From: Saksenaea vasiformis B4078
Taxonomy: Eukaryota; Mucoromycota; Mucoromycetes; Mucorales; Saksenaeaceae
Length of the DNA: 64,000 bases
Direction of reading: 5' to 3'
Assembly (NCBI GenBank): GCA_000697055.1
Contig: JNDT01002323.1
Coordinates: 50,001-114,000 of the forward strand
How positions within the stretch are numbered: position 1 is the first letter of the stretch; each line of letters begins with the position of its first letter. Both the position numbers and the translations under genes were made by a program. This document shows, piece by piece, positions 21,436-33,439 of the stretch. Below the pieces are notes generated by a model, which worked only from the letters and a program-made list of their open reading frames with translations, was not told the DNA's origin and did no database searches.

Positions 21436-24400
21436 ACGACTAAATCTCCGTCGCTGCGAAGACAATGTGTCCTGAAAATTGCACAGCCGGCTATCACCTT
21501 AGCCTTCAAGAAACATAGTGTAGATTTTTAAGTTCTGTTAACACTACGTCTAAAGCAATAAAAAAAGTCGAACCTCTCATCGAGGGGAAACTTTGTCAGA
21601 TATAATTGTTTTTTCGATTTCATTTGTGATTTGTTGAATCCTTTTCTCTAAGAAATTCAATCAGGTTTTGGTCGGAAGCATTTGATTCTTCTAGTGTAAC
21701 GCTATCTTGGTTCCTGGATAGATGGTGTCATACCGTTTGATGATCATATAGACGCTCTTTGAATACCTTGTAAGAAGTGCTGCCAAGCCATGTTTTAAAG
21801 TAGTGACGTTTCTTTACGCCGTACCTCAGCGGGACTTTCCAAAAAAAAAAAACGCCACACACATATTGTGCTTGGACGCATTCATAAGGACGCCGAGTGG
21901 CTCAGACCTTCATTTTGTACGCTCATATCCTTCCCACCTTTCCCGGAAATGACCAACCATGTTAAGTTTCAAGTCTTTAGCGAGTGATAGAAGGCTTGGC
22001 AGTGAAGGAACTGTGCCTTGCTACTTCTAAACGAGTTGATTGCCGAATTCCTTGGATCTGCAGGGATCTATCAATAAAATCACACACTATACTATGCCCA
22101 AGACGAAGAGTTGTCAAATATTTAATTGACAAATGCAGCCACTCTGAAAATAGCCAATTTTTCTGTATACATTTCAATTGCCGATTCCATGTATAGAAAA
22201 CGATATCACACTTTTTCTGATCCTTCTATGAAACTATACATTGACTCGACCGCTTGCGCCGTGTATTCATATGAATGCGGAGCAATGCATGTTGTTCCAG
22301 GCCTTTGTTGAAGGTATCCTGGTGGGATAGTACACTGTCTAGTATCCTCAGAAGGCCTGTTCTAGAGGCCAGGAGCAATGGACACATTCTATATGGTCCT
22401 CATTTTCATGTTTCTCGTTAAACCTCAACGAAATTGGTTTCAGGCAGAAAACGTCAGGTTCATAGCTGAGTCTGGGTGTCAGAGCTACTTTCATCGGCAT
22501 TTAAATTACTGCTTTGACACTATCACGACTTGCGCTCCGTCATGACGTCGAAATATGACAAATGCATCTTTATTCCATAGATATGACATAATACATTAGT
22601 TTTTTCTTTTCATATAGGCTCATGCGTTTAGCCATCTTGATCTCCTGTCTTATGAAATTATTTTCGGATGTCCCTGAAATTTTGCATCCTGTGGTGTAAC
22701 ATGGAATGTCTATGTAAGGAACGATCTGGTACTTCATATCCCATATGCCCGCGCCATGGACCCTCCTGCTTTGATCTTAATCTAATTTTCCCTCTTCCAT
22801 GGTTTTTTGGGGTTCTGAGTCAAAATGTTTGTTCTGGAATGCTGCCTCTACAAAATAAGTAGCTTGCTTTGTCAAAACTATGATTCCAACTGACTATGCT
22901 GCTGCAGTTCATATAAGATTTGTAGCTGCTCAAACTCTATGTACCATGTGCTACCAGAGAAAACTGATTGAAACGACCTTCAGTATGAGGTCATTTCAGC
23001 ACTTCATAGGCCAAAATATATGCGTAGTAATTGATGGAACCACCTTGTTTAATTTGGCAGGCGGCCATTTGATTGAGAAATTTTTGCGGGATGGATGTGA
23101 GCGTAATTGTCTATTGGATCTATGTATGCATAATAGATCATGTGTCTGGAAAATCTGTCGGTATCTAAAGTTGCGGGGAATACATCAGTAATACTAAACC
23201 TCCCCTCTATCAACGATAATTCATTGAAGGTCATTGCAAAGCGCATTGCCTATTTCAGAAAAACCACTATACGTAAGCAATGTTAAAATTTGGTATGCAG
23301 GCCATTACATGTCAACACAGTCATACAATATTACAATGTCATCCAAGATAGAACCACGATACACAGATCCTTTTACTGTGCATGGAGAAATAAAGATGAT
23401 ATCTACGCATTTGTTAACGAAATGGCTGCATTGCTTTCCAGAAAAAGCCCGCCATCGCACATAAAGATTCACTTCTTAAAACATAGTAGATCCATCTGGA
23501 AGCACCCTCGATCGAAAAGCTGTTGTATATTATGTGTAAGCTTGACCGATATCTCTAGAGTGAGTTGGAAGGATCCCGATAAGTTTGATATCCAAGGGCT
23601 TATTGAACATTTCAATGATTGACTACCATTGAGAATTGCTGAGCAACATAGTAATAAAACCTCACATTTGCAATATTCAAACAATCCTTCGCAGAAGACG
23701 TAAACGCTCCCAGAACACTGTTATCTCTACGTTCTCTCCACTGAGTTTCGGACAGGAATTTTATTGATATACCGTCAATTACACGTTAACCAACGTGACA
23801 ATCTATTGCAGCCCCTTCAGTTCGTTCGAACCAAGACGGCGGAGAGATCCCGTCTTTGACATTCTTTTCACAACTTTTCTATTGTCACCAGATGTACTGG
23901 TTCCGATATTATGTGTTATGCAGTAAATGTATTGCATTCCATCCCAGAACCACGGATTAAGATTGGACTCAGCCTTGGAATGACCTCAACCCGTTCAGAC
24001 CCGTCCACTTGGGAACTGCCATTTCAAGATCTGTACGAAATTATTCATAGAGATGACTGTGATCTACGGTGGATATCTAGGAACTACTCCGAACATCTTT
24101 ATGCAACCCGGTTTCACCGAACCTTGTTTTGTTTCCCGAAGAAAATTTCATTTAGTACAGTACAGATCCAGTTCTCGTGTTCAGTAGGAGGACTGAAGAT
24201 CCAGTCAATAAAGGTAAGTCTCACCGTTTTCTCTTGTCTGATTGGTCTATTTTTATCTTCATGATTGTTCAATGACGTTTCTATACTGGATTCTCGGGAA
24301 GGACCAATAGATGCATTGGTGTCGGACTAAAATAGAGACAACGACGAACTCATAGTAATCTCCGTTTATCAAAGGGGAAGATCCAGAACGGAAGCAACAT

Positions 24401-24480
24401 GCAATGAAAAATATGTCGTTGATAGAAATGAATGAAAGATTATGGGTAGAAACCTCCGCCTCCAAGCCTTAGGATTACAG

Positions 24481-24492
24481 TATTTAAATAGG
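24481..24492 (+). promoter_or_regulatory. TATA-like element of peptide copy 2
   Basis: TATTTAAATAGG sits 63 nt before the conserved leader ATG, preceded by CCTCCGCCTCCAAGCC. This promoter and its flank (GGTGCGTTGAGCACAC) match copy 5, not the neighbouring copies. Confidence 0.6.
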
Positions 24493-24554
24493 GTGCGTTG
24501 AGCACACTTTTGTCCTATATCTTCATCTACATCTCAAGAAAATCAAATATCAAA

Positions 24555-24743
24555 ATGGTTAAAGCTCTCGCCCTCTCTGTTCTTGCTGTCGTTGCCGCCT
24601 TGGCCTCTGCTAAACCTGTCGATGTCAAGTCCATCAAATGCGACGGTGATACCTACAAGTGTACCGCTCAACTCGATTTCGCAGGTGGAGCATATGTCGC
24701 TCAATGGGACGTCAAGGTGTTCAACCAATACAATCAATCCTAA
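24555..24743 (+). CDS. Small secreted peptide, array copy 2 (62 aa)
   Basis: Same layout as copy 1: a 19-residue signal peptide (MVKALALSVLAVVAALASA), then a mature peptide starting KPVDVKSIKCDGDTYKC and a tail ending FNQYNQS. Against copy 4 I count seven synonymous codon differences and three replacements (Gly to Arg, Tyr to Phe, Gln to Arg), which suggests selection on the protein. The poly(A) signal AATAAA at 24,850 gives a transcript of only about 350 nt. The function is unknown; secretion is inferred from the signal peptide. Confidence 0.77.
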   Translation: MVKALALSVLAVVAALASAKPVDVKSIKCDGDTYKCTAQLDFAGGAYVAQWDVKVFNQYNQS

Positions 24744-27700
24744 AGGACCGGGATTGCCATCACTGCCAAGACGATGCATTCTTAAAATTGCACAACCGCC
24801 ACTCCCTTAGCCTTCAAGAAATATAGTGTCAATTTTCAAGTTCTAAAGCAATAAAGAAAGTTGAACCTCTTCTAGAGGGAAAATTTTGTCAAATATAATT
24901 GTCCCCTTGATTTCATTGATTACTTTTTGATGTCTTTAATTCTAAGAACTTCAATCAAGTATCGATTGGAGGCATTTAGGTCTCCTGGGAAAATTCTGTT
25001 TTCGTTTCTGGATAGACAGTATCATACCATTTGACGATCATTTATGTGTTCTTTGAATGCTTTGTAAGAAGCAATGCTAAGACGTTTTCCAACGCAATGG
25101 TGTTTATTTGCACCACCTGTTCAGTCCCTTTCTTTTCTTCGAGTTGCGATACGGTACTAGCAAGGCTTTGGAAAAGGAGTCTACGTATACGTATTGCGTT
25201 TGGATGTGTAGGAGAACACTGGGAAACTCACGACTTCAGTCCATACTCAGATCTCTTTGCCGGACATCGTCAATAAAATCGACAGCTAGATTTTTCAAGC
25301 ACCTTGCGAGGGACGGAAGACTTGATACTGAATAGAACGTGCCGTAATACCTTTGCTTCAGCGTAAATGAGTTGACTACCAGACTGCTTTGTGTTGCTGA
25401 CAGCTACCAACAAAAGTATTACGTCATTCCAAGACAAAAACTTGTCAAATATCACAGTTTACTATGAAGCCACGCTGAAAATAGCTGATTTCTCTGTTTG
25501 TAACGATTTCATTTCAGTTTCCGCTTCCATGTAAAAATTAGCATCACGTCTCTTCTGGATCTCCTATATGAGGTTTAAATGTCGCCTTGACTGCTTACAA
25601 TGTACGGTCTTATGGACCCGAAGTAATCCAGCTACAGACCTTTATTGAACACATTCTAATAGAATCCGTTGGTACACCGGCCAGCCTTTGCCGGTGCTCA
25701 GCTTTAGACATTGGGAGGAATGAGCACACATTGGAGGCTTGAACTCTTTTTTCATTTTTCTCGTGAATCTTCACTAAGATTGGTCCAGGCGCATAGCTCC
25801 AGGTTTGCAGCGGAGCCTGATGGAAGAAGTACTTTATCGGCACTTTAAATTACTGTTCTTGGCAATGTAGAGACTTGCGCTCCTGCAATGATGTCGAAAT
25901 ACAACAGATGGAGCTTCATTTGCGCAACACGCCCCTATTGATCAATATCTCGTTGTACATATATCGTTATTCTTTCAGTTATCTTAACCTCTTGTTCTAT
26001 AACATCGTTGTCGGGGACCTGGAACTATGCCTGCTGTGGTGTAACGTGGGTTTCTGTGTAAGGGACAATCTGGTAATTGATGTCTCAGATCTTTGCAGTG
26101 TCGCAGCCAAGCGAACAATAACCTCTCCTACGTTGACCTTAATATGCTTTTATCTTAAGTGTCCTTGGGGTTATCAGTTGAAGCGTTCGCTCTAGAACGT
26201 TTTCTGTATAAAATATGCTGCCTACCATGTCAGACATACAATTACATCGGTCAGACGTCACATTCTTTGAGAATTTATGAGCCATTTACTGTCAGACGGA
26301 ACTAGCAAGATTTGCCCTCAGTATGAATATACTTTAAAGAATCATAGGTCAAACCACATGGTGTAATAAATGAAATCACGGTGCTTCATTTGCCAATCAG
26401 CCTCTCGATTAAAAGATTTTCCAGGATGGGCGTGCCAACTACAGACTACTTGGAAAAATGCGCGAACCTGCAAAATCGTTTATTGGTCTATAAATTCATA
26501 GAGAGATAACATTTCTGAAAAGTCTATCAGCGTCCAAAGGTACAAAAAAAAAGGAGCTGAGCCCAGCGGGAGCTTGATTAATGGTAGCTTTTGAAACCGG
26601 TTACTGAAACATGCATTGCAAAGCGCATCGCTGGTGTGTGGATTCTAGTATTTGGTATGAAATAGTTTCATGTGGAGATTGTTATGCAAATATATTTTAC
26701 TAGGAATGGAATAAAGCGATGTTGTACTTTGTGCCAGGTTCGTATTATCTATGGCAAGGCAAAGGTCGCAACTACTCACTTGCTAATGGAACGGCTGCAT
26801 GTTTTTTTCTAGAGAAACCCCGCCGTCATATATAGCGCTTATCTTCCAATGCATAGTATCTTATTCTAGGAGCACCTTCAATTAATAGTGTAGACTATGT
26901 GCAGGTTTGACAGATATATTTGGAGCGAGCTGGAAATATTAGCCCCCCTAAATTCGATATGTGAGGATCTATTGAGTATTTGAGCCACTTGAGCCGCTGC
27001 CAAGAAACATCGGATAGCACAGCAATAAACAATCAATGCGCAATATCCAAAAAAGGGACATCCCAATAACCTAACGCATTCGGACCACGACGCCTTCTAC
27101 TTTTCCTCCAGTGGGCGTTGGATAGGGATTTTATCGATATAGTATTAATAGTGTACATTGGCACGCGTAGGACCCTACTACAGCTATGTTATAGCCGTTC
27201 AAGCCTGGAGTGCGGAAGCACGCCGTTTCTGGCATTTCTTCATACTTTTTTTCCATTGTCACCGCATGTATTGGTCCCGATATTATGTGTTACACTGCGA
27301 AATGTATTGCATTCTATCTCAGAACTAACACTTGAGGCTGAACTCAGCCTCGGAATGATCTCAAGCCGTTTAGGCCCGTCTGCTTGGGAACTGCCATTTC
27401 AAGAGCTGTACAAAAATTATCCATAGAGCTGAGCTGTGGTCTACGGACGGACATGTAGAAACTACTCCGAACACCTTTATGCAACCCGGTTTCACTGAAT
27501 CTTGTTTTTGTTTCCCGAATAAAATTTCATTTAGCTGAGTACGGATCCAGTTCTCATGTGCGATAGAAGGACTGGGGAGATTCAGTCAATATAGGTAACT
27601 GAGTCTCACCGATTTCTCTTGTCTGATTGGTCTATTTTTATCTTCATGATTGTTCAATGACGTTTCTATACTGGATTCTCGGGAAGGACCAATAGATGCA

Positions 27701-27866
27701 TTGGTGTCGGATTAAAATAGAGACAACGACGAACTCATAGTAATCTCCGTTTACCAAAGGGGCAGATCCAGAACGGAGGCAAACATGCATTAAAAAAAGT
27801 ATCAACGATAGAAACGAAAGAAAGTCTAAGGAGCGGGACCTCCACCTCTAAGCCATAAGATTACAG

Positions 27867-27878
27867 TATTTAAACAGG
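27867..27878 (+). promoter_or_regulatory. TATA-like element of peptide copy 3
   Basis: TATTTAAACAGG (C in place of T at position 9) is followed by ACGAGTTGAGCG. The upstream box is the variant CCTCCACCTCTAAGCC. This is the second promoter type, shared with copy 4. Confidence 0.6.
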
Positions 27879-27940
27879 ACGAGTTGAGCGTCTTGCTATC
27901 CTATATCCTCATCTACATCTCAAGAAAATCAAATATCAAA

Positions 27941-28129
27941 ATGGTTAAAGCTCTCGCCCTCTCTGTTCTTGCCGTTGTTGCCGCCTTGGCCTCCGCTAAA
28001 CCCGTCGATGTCAAGTCCATCAAATGCGACGGTGATACCTACAAGTGTACCGCTCAACTCGATTTCGCAGGTGGAGCATATGTCGCTCAATGGGACGTCA
28101 AGGTGTTCAACCAATACAATCGATCCTAA
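27941..28129 (+). CDS. Small secreted peptide, array copy 3 (62 aa)
   Basis: Protein identical to copy 2 except for the penultimate residue (FNQYNRS). Signal peptide, Cys pair and FAGGAYVAQWDVK segment are intact. The poly(A) signal AATAAA is at 28,251. It lies just before the point where the array unit is interrupted, but the gene and its promoter are complete. Confidence 0.77.
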   Translation: MVKALALSVLAVVAALASAKPVDVKSIKCDGDTYKCTAQLDFAGGAYVAQWDVKVFNQYNRS

Positions 28130-28545
28130 AGGACCGGGATTGCCATCACTGCCAAGACGATGCATTCTTAAAATTGCACAACCGCCACTCCCTTAGCCTT
28201 CAAGAAATATAGTGTAAATTTTCAAGCTCTATTAGCATCACGTCTAAAGCAATAAAGAAAGTAGAGCTTCTTCTTGAAGGGAAACTTTGTCGAATGTAAT
28301 TGTCCTCTTGATTTCATTGATTACTTCTTGACGCCTTTAATCCTAAGAAACTCGATCAAGGATTGATTGAAGGCTTTTAAGTCTTCTTGGGAAATTCTGT
28401 TTTGGTTTCTGGATAGATGATATCATACCATTTGACGATCATTTATGTGCTCTTTGCATGCTTCGTAAGAAGTGATGCTAAGATGTGTTTCAACGCAGTA
28501 GCCTTCATTTGTGCCATCTATTCAGTCATTCCTTGTCTTCGAGTG

Positions 28546-31300
28546 GCGATACGATCTTCGTAGTAATTTGAGAATGTACGGTAGCGGAGCTATGACTCAA
28601 TAAAAAACTTTCACCATGTGGAACTTCTTGAAAGGGTTCGAAAAGCTGAAAAAAAGAAAAAAAAATGCGACTCTCGCTCCCCGCGAACTTTAAGTCCTTT
28701 TTTTCTTTTCTTGCAGTGTCCAATTGATACTGAATGCTAATGACAGTAATACAGCATCAGCATCGACATCGATGTCAGTGTAAGCGCCGCTGTCGTCCTC
28801 CGTGAATATTCTCGATCGTCAAGCAATCAGCACTGGAAGAGAAACTCAGACTCTCGAGCAAAAGCTGCTTGCTGTTAAGCAGAGGATACCAAGGTATGCC
28901 ATACTGTATACAAAAGGAAGCAGGAGTTGTTTATGGTAATGGTATAATGCCACAAGCGAGCAAACATGCGCCGCTTGAATAGTGGGCGCTGCTAGTAAAA
29001 ATAAAATAATAATCACCTCTTCATCAGTTTTTGTATGGAAAATTGTTATGACATGAAGAACTGCTACGATGCTTGGATAACACTACGAAAAATGGGTTCA
29101 TGATCGACTGCTTTTCCTTAAAAAATAGCCCGTCAGGGTCCTGTACTACCTCAGTTCCCGATAGACTATCTTCTTGTTAAGGAAAAATAGTTAAGCAAGA
29201 TCCCATTTTCCATTGTGTAAAGCAGTCGTTGCTCGGATTAAATTCAAGAACGGCTGCAGGTACCGACCGCTTGCTGAAGATCGCAACAGTAAATCAGCAT
29301 ATCAAAGAGGTTGTGGGTCTCACCTGCCATCCAAGCATTAAGGACATTCACCAGTGAGTCAAGTGTTTGCGGAGCCACCTCCCGCGCTTGGACAAAGAAT
29401 GGATGAAATGGTGAATGCCAACGGAAACGCGAAAGTACCAAAAGCTGTGCTCGAAATACTGTTCAAGGCGGACATATCCCTCAAAAAGTTCGTTAAGCTC
29501 TCCATGTTCTACTTCAATAAATACTGTCGCATGGACTGGTTTAGTCCACACAGTAGAAATATAGAATCCTTTGAGACTGCGGGATGTCTTTCTTTGAATC
29601 AGATTGCCTGCCTGTTTATATGATTTAGTCTTCCGCCAGAGATAAGAACTAGCGAACCTTCTCGGGATTAGATGCGAATTATAGTATGAATCAATTACTA
29701 TGGCGATACAGTGCTACCTTGATGGACTGAGCTCGGTGACAAATCTAAGTTATAGACGATAAGATTCAGTTGATATTCCAGTAGAGAAGTTCACCGTATA
29801 TGGAAACACGATAATCCCCAATTCCTCGTGCTATGGAACACAAATCAGTTGCATGGGTATTATGACAGCCGACTTACGCCACACCTCTGAACAAGAGACG
29901 CTCTCGACCTGTTACGGCCAAGGACCCCGGCAATTCCCTTGCAAGACAAATGTCTTGCTGTCGTCCTGCTACCATATACCAAGAGCTTTTTTCTCCTTTT
30001 CTTTAAACTAATTACGTGTTATTGTCATGTCAAGCTCCATCGAATGAAGAGAATCGAAAGATGGAACCGCGACAGGTCATGTGGATTGGGTGTAAAGTTC
30101 GCATCAGGAATTTGCCGGGAAGACGCATGCAATAACATGCTTCAAAACGACGGTACGTTAGGAAAACATATAAACCGACAATCAGTTGAATGGCGTGTGG
30201 CCACAGCTATGATAAAAGCTTCCTGGGCAAGAGTGTCTACTACCGCTATCCAGGTACAGATGTTCGGTGACATTACCCATGGAATGGTAATGGACTCCAC
30301 TCCAGATTCAAGTAAGGAAGAAGAAAATTGTTATAACAATGAAGAATCCTAACTTGAGGGAAATATAGATACTCTGGAAAGAAAACGTACCATATATATT
30401 CAGTTAAATAAAACGATACTTTATTCAACCGAATATAGGGGAACTCTGTATAAAACACATAATAAGGTAAAGGAGTATTGCGAGCCAGATAACATTCCCC
30501 CAATAGCATAGTGAGACCGTGGAGGTTCCACACACTTGGGGAATTCGTGAGAAAGCTAACAGAGCTGAATAAGTATTTCCTCTTTACAATCTTTTGAGAC
30601 CCTGCAGTAGTCAAAAGCCTTAAATAAAGCCTTCAGAGCACTGAATCATCTGTGCTAGGTGGTAGACCGTTTATCTGGCATTCACAGGTCTCATTAGGCA
30701 ATATAATATGTTTCAAGCTTCTGTTAGAATTTACGATGGAGCTTAATCGTATCCCATTTTTTACGTATGTCTTTTTGCTCTGCTGGTTGGATCCACAGAA
30801 AAAGCGCCTCAAGTATCTGCAATTGTACTTAATAACCAATAAATTTACATGTTATATTAATAATTTACAGCATTTGCGCAATCTCTCTGTCTTTTGTTGA
30901 ATTACTTTAACCACTCTGGTGAACCTTCACGCTTCCCTTTTAAAAGATTTTGAGATTGCTACGATGTTGAGTTCCTTATAAACTCCAGCTTCATTCTTCA
31001 TTCATGCTGTAAGCTCTGCGGGAATCATTTGCGGTTTCTCCGATTCTTTTGCACAGATTGCATCGCGCTGGTCGTATGTCAGATACGTTCTCGGTATGTG
31101 TTGTAAGTGACAATGTTAGATTATAGATTGAGTACCTCTATTTATCTATATTCCGGTAAGATATTGGTTGTTGCGACTAATAAGAGACGTACTTATACAA
31201 TGACTCTTTACTACACGTTAAGGCTGCTTAGAATGTTATCATAGGATGTCTCGCAGCTTAATTCATACTCAGAAGGCTGTGTAACACAGCCTCTACAATA
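28546..31300. other. Start of the 10.9-kb insert in unit C: unassigned sequence
   Basis: No homology to the array. Frames at 29,354-29,623 (+), 29,939-30,352 (+) and 30,273-30,614 (-) are short, overlap one another on opposite strands and show no domain. Probably decayed mobile DNA, as in the rest of the insert. Confidence 0.45.
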
Positions 31301-31369
31301 TCAAACCCGCAATTTTCAAGGAACCAAGGGCTTACAATCAGAGGAGAGCACTGTAGAACGATCAAGGAA

Positions 31370-31713
31370 AAGATTCAGCATGTGAGTACCTCCCGTACCG
31401 CGATCACCATGCTTGCAGTTCTGGTGCATTGGCGATGTACTTCTTTTACAGATGGCCTATCACTGATGAGAACTTTCCGAGATCCCAGACAAACGAGAGG
31501 TGGTTCAATATCAAAATCACAAAGGAAGTGCAACATAACAAGGCTTTCATGTACCCCGCACATTACAACGCAACAAACAGTGCTTTCATTATGCGTGGAG
31601 TCCGCATCATAAAGAAACCCCTTACTGGCCGTGGTAGCGGCACTCAGCATGCGGAAATCAATGGTACTACTGAAGATCAATTGCAGCGCCGCTGTCGTAT
31701 AGATCATATATGA
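31370..31713 (+). pseudogene. Fragment of an Ndc10/GCR1-type (Crypton-like) recombinase gene
   Basis: A plus-strand frame reads YFFYRWPITDENFPRSQ, then WFNIKITK, later HAEINGTTEDQLQRR. This resembles the Ndc10_II-type domain common in Mucorales (pattern YRW-x-E-x-x-FP, WYxIKL, then R/K-GxGxxHAEmxGxTEDQIRRxGRW). That domain derives from tyrosine recombinases of the Crypton/Ndc10 type. The frame is open only for about 95 codons, stops right after the TEDQ motif, and the canonical GRW/Tyr part is absent. Assignment is from memory of the motif pattern only. Confidence 0.45.
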
Positions 31714-31961
31714 GGATATATATCCACATCCAAAGATCGGCATAATATCTAAAGTCAAGGCTGTTTCAGGAACTCGAATCCACTGACCGGGCTCAAGACC
31801 ACAATCTCCGAATATGTAGAACAATAATAAGGACGCAATCATCTTTTGGTTTCACACCAAAGTAGAGCCTCGAAAGATTCCCTCGCCATTGATTTAAAAC
31901 GAAGAGGTCGAAATCCGCAGTATTGCATCGTATGTATTTAGCGTATGAAGGTAAAGACATG

Positions 31962-33126
31962 ACAGCACACTTGCTTACTTAGAAACCCTTTTTGTCATCA
32001 AGAACTTGGCCTCATGGCGTTTCTCCTCCCAAAGCAATATCGCCCTGGTACCGATTTAGTCAGTAAGCTGGTTCTGAAGGACAAGCGAGCAATGAAGCTT
32101 GTTATTCAGTCGCTACTAGGTATTGTATTTGATGTCATCCGTATTTAATATCACTAACTTTTTATTAAAGGAAAGGGGTGCTACCATAGCTACTCAGTGG
32201 CAGACTCAGACTGGACAAACAACACCAAATCTGATGTCCTTTACGTATCTAATCTGAAGTCACAAAGCCTTCCACCTGTTTTAATTGAAATACAGCACAC
32301 AGTCTCTATGGATTTTACGGATAGAGCAGTACAGTATTGCCTCGCAGTCGAGCAATCTCACAAAATGATGCCGATTTTGCTCATAATTTGCGTGAACGGC
32401 ATAAGTGGCCGAGTATTGGCTTCGAAGTTTAAACCAAGTAACGAGTTCGCATATTTAACGGAGATGCAATGCGGCATTTGGTCGCAAAGGTGCCTCATGC
32501 TCTCTGCTGGGACGATTGAAGGTCACGTTAGTATGACAAATATGCAGCCACTGGTTGCTATAGGCCTCTCCTTGACGAAGCAAAGGAGGTCGTTGCTGGG
32601 GTTACGACAGAGGAACGATGCAACTATCCAACTGCTGTACCAGATCGCCAAGGAAAAATTCGAGACGGTGTGCAAATCTGAAGACGACAAAATCGATATA
32701 TTACTCGATGTCTGTGACCAGATGATCAGCCAAATGAGTAAGATAATTGGAACAGCCAGGAGCTAGCCACATAATGCGATGAAGAAAGTCACTCAGTATG
32801 CCACAGATGCTCGAGACTGCTTGAATACATGCAAAAGGAAGTATTCGGCAGCGTTTGATGACGAAGGGGATAATTGTAGTCCAGTGACTCCTATGCCAGA
32901 GCCACCAGATCTCTGTGTCGTGCGACATACAAAAGAACCCGAAAAAGATCCTGAAGATTTGCTTCCAGAACTCGAACCGGAAGGAGAACTGGATGACATG
33001 GAGTTCGTTGATGAGTATTGCAAGAACAGTGACGTCCGCATGAATCGGGCTAAGTGTCATGCTGAAGGACGCAAAAAAGGGTACTTTAAGAAATACAGAA
33101 GTCCGATAGCCTTGAAGAGCATGTAA
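31962..33126 (+). pseudogene. Broken PD-(D/E)XK nuclease-like gene of a Mucorales repeat family
   Basis: Segments in order: LAYLETLFVIKN-like (frame 1), then after a likely 1-nt deletion GLMAFLLPKQYRPG to IQSLLG (ending 32,119), an intron 32,120-32,170 (GTATTG...AAAG), then KGCYHSYSVADSDW, SDVLYVSNLKSQSLPPVLIE, IQHTVSMDFTDRAVQYCLA and so on. The SDVLY...VLIEIQ spacing is that of PD-(D/E)XK folds, with a Gln in place of the last Lys. A TAG at 32,764-32,766 interrupts the frame, which then continues in phase (MKKVTQYATDARDCLN...) to a TAA at 33,126. AATAAA follows at 33,138. Such genes are multi-copy in Mucorales and may be nuclease parts of mobile elements; the exact function is unknown. Confidence 0.5.
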
Positions 33127-33221
33127 CACACAAAGAAATAAAACCTTATGGAACATGCCACTTTTTGGATGTGAAGAAAATGCATGCATCGTCGCCGTTC
33201 GTTTGAAGTATCACGATAGAG

Positions 33222-33431
33222 ATGATAGAGACAGTAGGGACGATAGGGACGGTAGAGACGGTAGAGACGATTGAAAACGATGAGACGATTGAGACGATTG
33301 AGACGATTGAGACGATAGAGACGATTGAGACGATTGAGACGATAGAGACGATTGAGACGATAGAGACGATTGAGACGATAGAGACGATTGAGACGATAGA
33401 GACGATTGAGACGATAGAGACGATAGAGGAG
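33222..33431. repeat. 9/18-bp minisatellite (GAGACGATT / GAGACGATA)
   Basis: About twenty tandem 9-bp units alternating between GAGACGATT and GAGACGATA, so the higher-order unit is about 18 bp. The left end is degenerate (GTAGAGACG, GATAGGGAC). It reads as a Glu-Thr-Ile repeat on the plus strand and Val-Ser-Ile on the minus strand; no other sign that it is coding. Confidence 0.9.
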
Positions 33432-33439
33432 GGGAACGT

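Larger units (their letters stand above)
20950..24230 (+). repeat. Array unit A (about 3.3 kb)
   Basis: First unit of the head-to-tail array. It carries peptide gene copy 1, its 3' UTR, a decayed non-coding middle, and a distal part (from about 22,651) that is nearly identical to 39,466-41,060. The start is set where similarity to the region upstream of copies 2-5 begins. The edges are approximate. Confidence 0.7.
24231..27618 (+). repeat. Array unit B (about 3.4 kb)
   Basis: Second unit, carrying peptide copy 2. Its proximal part (to about 25,490) is nearly identical to the sequence after copy 4 (41,590-42,320). Its distal part (from about 25,995) is more diverged, resembling 42,800-44,340. 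Confidence 0.7.
27619..28545 (+). repeat. Array unit C, proximal part (truncated)
   Basis: Carries copy 3 and its 3' flank. Similarity to unit B stops near 28,545, at the point equivalent to about 25,158 in unit B. The missing remainder resumes at 39,466. Confidence 0.7.

Noticed and set aside
21400..21500. Intron near the end of the peptide genes (donor AAG|GTGTT)
   Set aside because: GTGTT is a poor donor and the only plausible acceptor (GCACAG) is not conserved in copies 2 and 3.
22880..23191. Frame in unit A/C' (MIPTDYAAAVHIRF) that might be a decayed protein gene
   Set aside because: Equivalent regions in the other units carry stops in all frames and no family is recognisable; noted only as part of the array units.
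23290..23622. 110-codon frame conserved in a second array unit (40,134-40,466)
   Set aside because: The ten differences I count are amino-acid replacements and the start codon is not ATG, so the conservation reflects recent duplication of non-coding DNA.
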